Shown: in pieces, positions 57,935 to 64,000 of the stretch
Numbering within the stretch: the first letter of the stretch is position 1
How the letters are laid out: every line of letters starts with the position of its first letter
DNA from: Paracoccus alkanivorans
Lineage (GTDB): Bacteria > Pseudomonadota > Alphaproteobacteria > Rhodobacterales > Rhodobacteraceae
Direction: 5' to 3'
DNA length: 64,000 nucleotides
Assembly (NCBI RefSeq): GCF_003697785.1
Contig: NZ_QOKZ01000002.1
Location: forward strand, 186,001-250,000
Notes under the pieces: model-generated
What the model saw: only the letters and a program-made list of their open reading frames with translations
Database searches by the model: none
Told to the model about the DNA's origin: nothing
Program-made: the position numbers and the translations under genes

Positions 57935-58726
57935 CTATTTCGCCGGTGCTGTAATGGCTGCGAAATCGGCGGCCAGCGCGTCGGCATTGCGAAACAGAAG
58001 GGCGCAGTCGGTCGCCACCGACACGAAATTCACACCGGCGCCGCAATAGCGCCGGGCATGATCGGTGTTCGGCGCCAGAACCCCGGTGCTCTTGCCAAGC
58101 TTCTGCACTGTCCGCGACGCCTCGACGATTCTGTCAAACACCTCCGCCTGATCGGGCTTGCCCAGAAGCCCCATGCTTGCGGACAGATCCCCGGGACCGA
58201 AGAACACCGCGTCCACCCCGTCCACGGATGCGATCTCGTCCAGCCGTTCCAACGCCTCGACGGTTTCCACCTGCACGATGGCGAACAATGTCTCTTCCGC
58301 CCGTTCCACGTAGCGCGGAAGATGGCCGTAACGGCTCGCGCGGTGCATGGCTGCAAAGCCGCGCATCCCGCCGGGCGGATAGCGCATGGCACTGACGGCA
58401 GCTTGCGCCTCTTTCGCGTTTTGCACCAGGGGCAGCATGATGGTCTGCGCGCCGATATCCAGGTAATGCTTGATCAGCACATTGTCGTTCCATGGCAGGC
58501 GCACCACCGGAATTGTCGGGGTCGCGCTGAGCGCGCGCAGATGCGCCATGGCGTCATGCAGGCTGACCGGCGAATGCTCCGCATCGATCACCAGCCAGTC
58601 GAACCCGGCCCAGCCAAGCCCCTCGATCACATTGGTGGAGTTCAGCATCGACCAGATGCCGGTCAGAACTTCTTTTTTGGCCAATGCCTTGCGGAACGGA
58701 TTCTCGAAATTATCCTGGATTGTCAT
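57935..58726 (-). CDS. HpcH/HpaI family class II aldolase
   Basis: 263 residues, (beta/alpha)8 barrel. The site residues align with E. coli HpaI: His51 and Arg76 (VIDAEHS and VVRLPW), and metal ligands Glu154 and Asp180 (VQVETVE and FFGPGDLS; the spacing of 26 equals that of Glu149/Asp175). Such enzymes split 4-hydroxy-2-keto acids into pyruvate and an aldehyde. After the DgoD gene in the operon, a 2-keto-3-deoxygalactonate-type substrate is likely; rhamnonate, glucarate or hydroxyphenylacetate derivatives are alternatives. Confidence 0.88.
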   Translation of the reverse strand: MTIQDNFENPFRKALAKKEVLTGIWSMLNSTNVIEGLGWAGFDWLVIDAEHSPVSLHDAMAHLRALSATPTIPVVRLPWNDNVLIKHYLDIGAQTIMLPLVQNAKEAQAAVSAMRYPPGGMRGFAAMHRASRYGHLPRYVERAEETLFAIVQVETVEALERLDEIASVDGVDAVFFGPGDLSASMGLLGKPDQAEVFDRIVEASRTVQKLGKSTGVLAPNTDHARRYCGAGVNFVSVATDCALLFRNADALAADFAAITAPAK

Positions 58727-58799
58727 ATGCCTTTTCCACCTTGTTCAGAAAGAGCCCTCGCCGGGGGAACGGTGGCCCATGGGAATTTCGCGCCGCTGA

Positions 58800-59966
58800 T
58801 CACCATTCGGCGTAAACGCCATCGCGATGACGCCAGTCGGGATCGGGCAAGGACCAGTCCATATGGGCGGCCTCGATGGCGTCGCCTTTCAGGGTCAGCC
58901 CAAGTCCCGGGCCTGCCGGGCAGTCGAACCTGCCATTCCTGGTCGTCAGAACATCGGTATCCTCGAGGTAATCCAGGATGTCGGCGGGGGGCAGCCCGGC
59001 ATATCCCTGGTTGTAGTGAAGCCCGAGGCCCTGTTCCTGGATGACCGTGTTGGCGCAGCAGAAATCCACCTGCAGCGAGGCCGCCAGGGAGATCGGGCCA
59101 TTGGGACAATGAGGCGCAACGCCCACATCGTATATTTCCGCCAGACGGGCGATCTTTTCCATCTCGAACAGGCCGGTGATGGAGATGTCGGGCTGGATGA
59201 CATCCACGCCTCCACGTTCCAGCAGACGCTGGAAATCCCACCGGTGGAGCATTCGTTCGCCGGTGGCAATCGGGATATGCGGACATATCCGCGCCAGCAA
59301 GTCATCGGTCCCGGCATGCTCGGGCAGGAAGGGCTCCTCGATCCAGAGCGGATCGAACTGCCCGATTTCCCGGATCATCTGCTTGAGCACCAAACGCGGC
59401 ACACGGCCGTGAAAATCCAGGGCGATGTCGATACTGCCGCCGAAAGCGTCCCTCAGGCTGCCCATGCGCCGAACGAGGTTCTCGGTCGCCTCGCGCCATT
59501 CCAATGGCGCTACGGCAGGCGTCGCGTTCATCTTGACCGCATCGAAACCCTGTTCCACGCGCTCTTTCGCATGGCGCACCACATCGCCGGGATCGTCCCC
59601 GCCGATCCAGGTATAAGAACGGATATTGTCGCGCACCCTGCCGCCGAGAAACTCGAAGACCGGCATGCCCGCCCGCTGGCCCTTGATGTCCCACAGGGCT
59701 ATTTCAAGCGCGGCTGTGGCCGTTCCGAGGATCGGGCCATTTCTGAAAAAGCCGCCCTTGCGCAGGGAAGAGGCGATATCCTCGATCCGCGCGGGGTCCA
59801 TGCCCAGCACGACATTCGTCAAATCCGCGATGGCCCCGATGACGGCATTCTTGCGCTTGGGGATGATGGCCTCTCCCCAACCGACCAGCCCTTGCGCCGT
59901 CCGGACGCGAACGAAGATCCAGCGTGGCGGAACCGTGAAACTGGTGATTTCCGCGATCCTGTCCAT
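58800..59966 (-). CDS. dgoD: D-galactonate dehydratase (DgoD) family
   Basis: 388 residues of the mandelate racemase/enolase superfamily. The DgoD-specific residues are in place: Asp184 and His186 in ALDFHGRV, Glu210 in WIEEPF, Glu237 in ATGERM, His286 in APHCPNGP (both His are the acid/base pair in E. coli DgoD). Near-identical blocks to E. coli DgoD include ALWDIKG, GLHYNQG and the C-terminal PDWRHRDG. It dehydrates D-galactonate to 2-keto-3-deoxygalactonate. One base separates its start from the preceding ATPase stop region; an 73-base gap precedes the aldolase gene. Confidence 0.88.
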   Translation of the reverse strand: MDRIAEITSFTVPPRWIFVRVRTAQGLVGWGEAIIPKRKNAVIGAIADLTNVVLGMDPARIEDIASSLRKGGFFRNGPILGTATAALEIALWDIKGQRAGMPVFEFLGGRVRDNIRSYTWIGGDDPGDVVRHAKERVEQGFDAVKMNATPAVAPLEWREATENLVRRMGSLRDAFGGSIDIALDFHGRVPRLVLKQMIREIGQFDPLWIEEPFLPEHAGTDDLLARICPHIPIATGERMLHRWDFQRLLERGGVDVIQPDISITGLFEMEKIARLAEIYDVGVAPHCPNGPISLAASLQVDFCCANTVIQEQGLGLHYNQGYAGLPPADILDYLEDTDVLTTRNGRFDCPAGPGLGLTLKGDAIEAAHMDWSLPDPDWRHRDGVYAEW

Positions 59967-59967
59967 C

Positions 59968-61047
59968 TTACAGCGCCTCCTCCGTATCGATATCGAAGAG
60001 GTGCAGCGCCTCCGTATCGATTTCCAGCTCGACCGTTTCGCCGGGGCTGAAACGATGCCCGCGCTCCATCCGCGCGGTAAAAGTCGCCGCTCCGTTCCCG
60101 AGATATAGATACTGCTCCGATCCCAGCATCTCGACCAACTCGACTTCGCCCTTCAGGATGGATTGCGCGTCCCTGCGCGGCAGGTGCAGATGCTCGGGGC
60201 GGATGCCGGCCAGAACCTCGCGCCGCCCGCCGATCCGGTCAAGCTGCTCGCGGGATAGGGCGATCGCCTCCCCAGTATTCCGGACAACCAGCCCGGAACC
60301 GCCATGATCCACGTCGCAGCGCAGGATGCCCATGGAAGGCGTGCCGATGAATGTCGCCACGAACAGGTTTCGCGGCCGGTCATACAGATCCTCCGGCGTG
60401 CCGATCTGCTGGATCCGCCCCTGGTTCATGACCGCGATCCGGTCGCCCATGGTCATCGCCTCGACCTGATCATGGGTCACATATACGGCCGTCGCGTCCA
60501 CGCTGCGGTGAACGTTCATGATTTCCGAGCGCATCTGCACCCGCAACTGCGCATCGAGATTCGACAGCGGTTCGTCCAGCAGAAAGACCTCCGGATCCCG
60601 GATGATCGCACGGCCAAGCGCGACCCGTTGCCGCTGACCGCCCGAAAGCTGCCTGGGACGCCGCCCGAGCAGCCCGTCAAGGCTGAGGAGCGTGGCGATC
60701 CGCCTTACCTTTCCGTCGATCTCGGCCTTGGACAACCTGCGGCGCCTGAGGCCGAAGGCCATGTTGTCATAGACCGTCATATGGGGGTAAAGCCCGTAAT
60801 TCTGGAACACCATCGCGATATTGCGGTCCCCGACATCGACATTGTTGACCCACAGGTCATCGAACATCATGTCACCGCGAGAGATCGTCTCGAGCCCCGC
60901 GATCATGCGCAGCAGCGTCGTCTTGCCCGAACCGGACGGGCCGACGAGAACGACGAATTCGCCATGCGCGATATCGATGTTGCAGTCCTTCAGGACCGTG
61001 AGGTTGCCATAGTCTTTCTCGACATTGGAGATCCGGATGCGTGCCAT
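59968..61047 (-). CDS. Sugar ABC transporter ATPase (UgpC/MalK type)
   Basis: 359 residues. Walker A GPSGSGKTT, Q-loop AMVFQNYGLYPHMTVYDNMAFGL, signature LSGGQRQRVALGRAI, Walker B FLLDEPLSNLDAQLR, H-loop VTHDQVEAMTMGDRI, and the C-terminal MalK/TOBE-like regulatory region ending in DIDTEEAL. Starts at 61047; the ORF can be extended to 61125 but lacks family similarity there. It belongs to the sugar operon that includes both permeases. Confidence 0.92.
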   Translation of the reverse strand: MARIRISNVEKDYGNLTVLKDCNIDIAHGEFVVLVGPSGSGKTTLLRMIAGLETISRGDMMFDDLWVNNVDVGDRNIAMVFQNYGLYPHMTVYDNMAFGLRRRRLSKAEIDGKVRRIATLLSLDGLLGRRPRQLSGGQRQRVALGRAIIRDPEVFLLDEPLSNLDAQLRVQMRSEIMNVHRSVDATAVYVTHDQVEAMTMGDRIAVMNQGRIQQIGTPEDLYDRPRNLFVATFIGTPSMGILRCDVDHGGSGLVVRNTGEAIALSREQLDRIGGRREVLAGIRPEHLHLPRRDAQSILKGEVELVEMLGSEQYLYLGNGAATFTARMERGHRFSPGETVELEIDTEALHLFDIDTEEAL

Positions 61048-61051
61048 GCGG

Positions 61052-61864
61052 CTATGTCCCTGAAACTGGATGCGTGATTTCGGCGAGGAAAGGATCGCTG
61101 CGGCGGCTGATGCTCCTGCCGCCATCCACCGGGTAGTCCGCGCCGGTCACATGAGATGAATGCGGACCGGCCAGGAACGCGATGACCCGGGCGGCATCCT
61201 CGGGCGTGCCGGCCCGCCCCAGCAGCGAAGGACAGGAGGCAACCGGTGCCCCATCGTGCAGTGCTTCCAGTTCCCGGTGGAAATTCTCGGTGCCGATCAC
61301 TCCGGGGGAAACGCTGTTCACGCGGATGCCAAGCACCCCGAGTTCCACGGCAAGGGCACGGGTCATGCCCGCGACCGCCCCTTTGCTTGCGGCATAGGCG
61401 GCATAGCTGGGAACCGGCAGCGCCTGTTGAATGGAGCCGACATTGACGATCGCTCCCTCCTTGCGGCGGGCCATGTCCAGAGCGGCATGCCTCGCCAGGG
61501 CGGCAGCGGCGATGACATTGACCTCGAAAACCTCCCTCCATTCTTCCGGGCCGGAGGCCAGCACCGACTGGCGCGTACCGTGATGGGCAGCATTGTTCAC
61601 GAGGATGCCGATCCCGCCCCAGCTTTCGACGGTGCGGGCGACCAGCGCCCCGGGCGCCTCCGGATCCAGCAGGTCCCGCGCGATCATGTCCACCTTGCAG
61701 CCGCGATCACGCAACCGGCGGCCGATACGTTCCAACCCGGCTTCGTCCCGGTCGGTCAGTGTGACCGGATGACCCTGACTGGCGAAAAGCTCGGCCACGG
61801 CCCGTCCGATGCCACCGGCTGCACCGGTGACGAGCACGCCTGGTTTTATGGTCTTGTCCGTCAT
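61052..61864 (-). CDS. Short-chain dehydrogenase in the sugar operon
   Basis: 270 residues. TGAAGGIG at 13-20, TDRD (Asp suggests NAD), NNAA at 90-93, Ser144, Tyr157 and Lys161 (YAASK), PGVIGT loop, and the VDGG end. It lies between permease and ATPase genes with gaps of two to four bases, so it is part of the operon. Likely oxidises the imported sugar at C1, analogous to galactose or fucose dehydrogenases of the SDR type; that is inferred from context. Confidence 0.87.
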   Translation of the reverse strand: MTDKTIKPGVLVTGAAGGIGRAVAELFASQGHPVTLTDRDEAGLERIGRRLRDRGCKVDMIARDLLDPEAPGALVARTVESWGGIGILVNNAAHHGTRQSVLASGPEEWREVFEVNVIAAAALARHAALDMARRKEGAIVNVGSIQQALPVPSYAAYAASKGAVAGMTRALAVELGVLGIRVNSVSPGVIGTENFHRELEALHDGAPVASCPSLLGRAGTPEDAARVIAFLAGPHSSHVTGADYPVDGGRSISRRSDPFLAEITHPVSGT

Positions 61865-61866
61865 GC

Positions 61867-62745
61867 TCAGGTCCCCGTCACCGAACCGGCCGTCAATCCG
61901 CGCACCATCGACCTTTGAACGGCGAAGAACGCGATCATCAGGGGAAGCGTGGTGATGGCTGAAGCGGCCATCATCCCTCCCCAATCGGTCTTGAACTGGC
62001 CGGTAAAGGTCAGGACCAGCGCGGCAGGCAGCGACTGCTTTTCGATGCTGGTGATGAAGGTCAGCGGGTAGATGAGGTTGTTCCAGGCCTCCATCAGCAC
62101 GAAGATGCCGGTGGTCACGAGGCCCGGATAAATCAGCGGGACAATGATCCTCAGCAGGATTTCCCATTGGCGATAGCCGTCGACGCGCGCGGCCTCTTCG
62201 ATTTCCACGGGCACCGCGTCGATAAAGCCCTTCAGCATCCAGACGGCGAAAGGCAGACCGAAGGTCGTGTAGCCCAGGATCAGGCCGAACATCGTGTCCA
62301 GAAGACCGGTATTGAGCAGGATCAGGTAAAGCGGCGCCAGCAGGACGATCATCGGAAACATCCGCACCACCAGAACCAGGTAACCCGTCTGGTCGGCGGT
62401 CCGGAAATTCCTGCGCGACAGGGCATAGGCCGCCGGGACCGCGATGACCACCGAAACGATCGCGGCCAGAAAGCAGGTGATCACGGAATTGATGAAGAAC
62501 GAGACGAATGGCAGATCGCCCTGGAACAGCCTGACATAATTGCCGAAGGTCGGGCTTTCGGGAATGAGGGTCGGCTCAAGCCGGGTCGCTTCCAACTCGC
62601 TCTTGAGCGAGGTGCTGATCATCCAGTAGATCGGTGCAACCGTCCAGAACAGCGCAACGGCAATGCATATATATTGCAGCGCCCTGCCCGAGATTGCGCG
62701 GAAGGTGCCCCTGCTGCCGGCTGTGCGATGCGATTTGTCAGTCAT
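61867..62745 (-). CDS. Sugar ABC transporter permease (MalG type)
   Basis: 292 residues, six helices. MalG features: TVAPIYWMISTSLKS, ALSRRNFRTADQ, and the coupling EAA region VEIEEAARVDGYRQWEILLRIIVPLIYPGLVTTGIFVLMEAWNNLIYPL. It overlaps the MalF-type gene upstream by eight bases. Confidence 0.92.
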   Translation of the reverse strand: MTDKSHRTAGSRGTFRAISGRALQYICIAVALFWTVAPIYWMISTSLKSELEATRLEPTLIPESPTFGNYVRLFQGDLPFVSFFINSVITCFLAAIVSVVIAVPAAYALSRRNFRTADQTGYLVLVVRMFPMIVLLAPLYLILLNTGLLDTMFGLILGYTTFGLPFAVWMLKGFIDAVPVEIEEAARVDGYRQWEILLRIIVPLIYPGLVTTGIFVLMEAWNNLIYPLTFITSIEKQSLPAALVLTFTGQFKTDWGGMMAASAITTLPLMIAFFAVQRSMVRGLTAGSVTGT

Positions 62746-63652
62746 TCTGCCTGTTCCACAGCAATCGGATGTAGAAAACCGAGACCAGAAGCAGCAGCAG
62801 CAGCCAGATCAGCCCGAGGGCCGAGGCATAGCCGATCTCGAAGCGCTCGAACGCCATCCGGTAGACATAGACGACAAGCGTTGTCGTCGCGTATCCGGGA
62901 CCGCCCTGGGTCATCACCCAGACCTTGGCGAAATCGTTGAAATTGGAGATCACCATAAGCAAGCTGCCGACCACCAGCGGATTGCGCAGGAAAGGCAGCT
63001 TGATATGGAAGATGGTCGACCACAGGCCGGCCCGGTCCACCCGTGCGCTTTCCAGCACCGCGTCCGGGATACCGGACAGCGCGGAGGAGACCAGAAGGAA
63101 GAAGAAAGGCGTCGTCGCCCAGATATTGGCGACGATGATCGCGCCAAGCGAAATGTCGGCCCTGTTCAGCCACGAGACCGGATTGCCGATCACGCCGAGG
63201 TCGAGCAGGATGTCATTCACGATCCCGCCATTCTGCATATACATGAAGCGGAACAGGAACGCGACGACCACGAACGGCACCGCCCATGGGGATACGACAA
63301 GGGCGCGGACAGCGGTCCAGACGGGGCCCTTCAGATTTTCCAGAAGCAGGGCGACCGCGGTCCCGATCAGCATAGAGACAAGAACCGTTCCGCCGGTGTA
63401 GTAAAGGGTATTCTTCAGCGAGATCCAGAATATGCGGTCACTCGCCATCTGCGCGAAATTGTCCAGCCCCAGATATTCCGGAGGGGTGAAGTCAAGCAGA
63501 TTATACTCGAAAAAGGACAGGTAAACCGTCGAAACCACGGGATAACCGATGATTGCCAGAAGAACCAGCAGGGTCGGCAGAACCATCCAGTGCAGGAACG
63601 GCGCCTTCCCGCCGGCCCGGCGGGAGGAAGCCTGTTTCGAATGAGCGGGCAT
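62738..63652 (-). CDS. Sugar ABC transporter permease (MalF type)
   Basis: 304 residues, six helices. GYPVVSTVYLSFFEYNLLDFTPPEYLGLDNFAQM is the family opening; the coupling region reads PDAVLESARVDRAGLWSTIFHIKLPFLRNPLVVGSLLMVISNFNDFAKVWVMTQGGPGYATTTLVVYVYRMAFE. Three bases separate it from the binding-protein stop. Confidence 0.93.
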   Translation of the reverse strand: MPAHSKQASSRRAGGKAPFLHWMVLPTLLVLLAIIGYPVVSTVYLSFFEYNLLDFTPPEYLGLDNFAQMASDRIFWISLKNTLYYTGGTVLVSMLIGTAVALLLENLKGPVWTAVRALVVSPWAVPFVVVAFLFRFMYMQNGGIVNDILLDLGVIGNPVSWLNRADISLGAIIVANIWATTPFFFLLVSSALSGIPDAVLESARVDRAGLWSTIFHIKLPFLRNPLVVGSLLMVISNFNDFAKVWVMTQGGPGYATTTLVVYVYRMAFERFEIGYASALGLIWLLLLLLVSVFYIRLLWNRQND

Positions 63653-63655
63653 GGA

Positions 63656-64000
63656 TCAGTTGCCGATCTGGTTCTGGATGTCCGATGCGATATCGGCGAC
63701 CGGGCGGTCGCTGGTGACTGCCTCCTGAACGCCCGCCATGATCACCGTCGCATATTCGGCGAATTCCGGCCCGAACGGCATGGGAGAGATGGTGGGGATG
63801 ATATCGTTCGAGAAGGCTTCGATGACCGGTGTATCAAGCAGCTCCGCCACCGCAGGATCCCCGACGGATTTCGCCGGTGGGATCGAGCGGTTGGTCTCGA
63901 TCGTGTAGGTCTTGACCGCAGCCTCGTTGGTGGCGAGGTATTTCATGAATTTCCAGGCCGCCTCCTTGTGCTGCGAGTCCCTGAACATCACCAGTTGGTG
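63656..64000 (-). CDS. Sugar ABC transporter substrate-binding protein, C-terminal part
   Basis: 115 residues visible, cut by the right edge. KEAAWKFMKYLATNEAAVKTYTIETNRSIPPAKSV is the SBP_bac_1 C-terminal pattern; the rest (PTISPMPFGPEFAEYATVIMAGVQEAVTS) is the end of such proteins. It is the first gene of the sugar operon in the window. The ligand cannot be read here, but the downstream DgoD and aldolase point to a galactose/galactonate-like compound. Confidence 0.88.
   Translation of the reverse strand, partial: HQLVMFRDSQHKEAAWKFMKYLATNEAAVKTYTIETNRSIPPAKSVGDPAVAELLDTPVIEAFSNDIIPTISPMPFGPEFAEYATVIMAGVQEAVTSDRPVADIASDIQNQIGN

Overview
The window is high-GC DNA with dense, ATGA-overlapping operons. 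Its gene content points to an alphaproteobacterium of the Rhodobacterales, most like Paracoccus or a relative. The clues are the short proline-tRNA ligase, a CIRCE-controlled groESL, the gene order ppx-ppk-hdaA-AI-2E transporter, a Rhodobacterales-style GspL/PilM-like protein, HspQ, and the abundance of TRAP and ABC importers. Nothing looks like phage, an insertion sequence, CRISPR or an integrated element. It reads as ordinary chromosome with two catabolic/transport islands.

1-16.7 kb: a partial thiolase; an anti-sigma antagonist/anti-sigma kinase pair; hspQ; a lipoprotein cell-wall hydrolase; an MFS carrier; lolA; a Tat-exported alkaline phosphatase D; tRNA-Ala(CGC); a two-gene TRAP permease without its binding protein; a periplasmic SIMPL protein; a very long Ala/Pro-rich membrane protein with GspL/PilM-like and GspC-like ends; a KefB/C-type antiporter; and a TraB/GumN protein.

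16.7-35.3 kb: core functions. These are CIRCE-groES-groEL, an SDR, the polyphosphate pair ppx/ppk, hdaA (replication control), an AI-2E-type transporter, proS, a DUF2937-like protein, a complete five-gene branched-chain amino-acid/amide ABC importer, a CAP lipoprotein and guaA.

35.3-39.6 kb: mostly unrecognised membrane genes. A polytopic protein faces a three-gene operon of single-anchor proteins. A stand-alone tatA is coupled to a tail-anchored zinc-ribbon protein.

39.6-57.3 kb: a peptide/amino-acid scavenging island. One complete dipeptide-type ABC importer is co-transcribed with gamma-glutamyltransferase and an M20 dipeptidase under an IclR regulator. Facing it are a second, paralogous binding protein with an amidase, a DadA-like D-amino-acid dehydrogenase and a second IclR regulator. 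A PotABC-type importer lacking its binding protein follows.

57.4-64 kb: a GNAT acetyltransferase, then a minus-strand sugar/sugar-acid operon. It encodes a binding protein (cut by the window edge), two permeases, an SDR, an ATPase, D-galactonate dehydratase and an HpaI-type aldolase. Together they suggest import, oxidation, dehydration and aldol cleavage of a galactose/galactonate-like substrate. Functions are inferred from motifs and context only; no database search was run.
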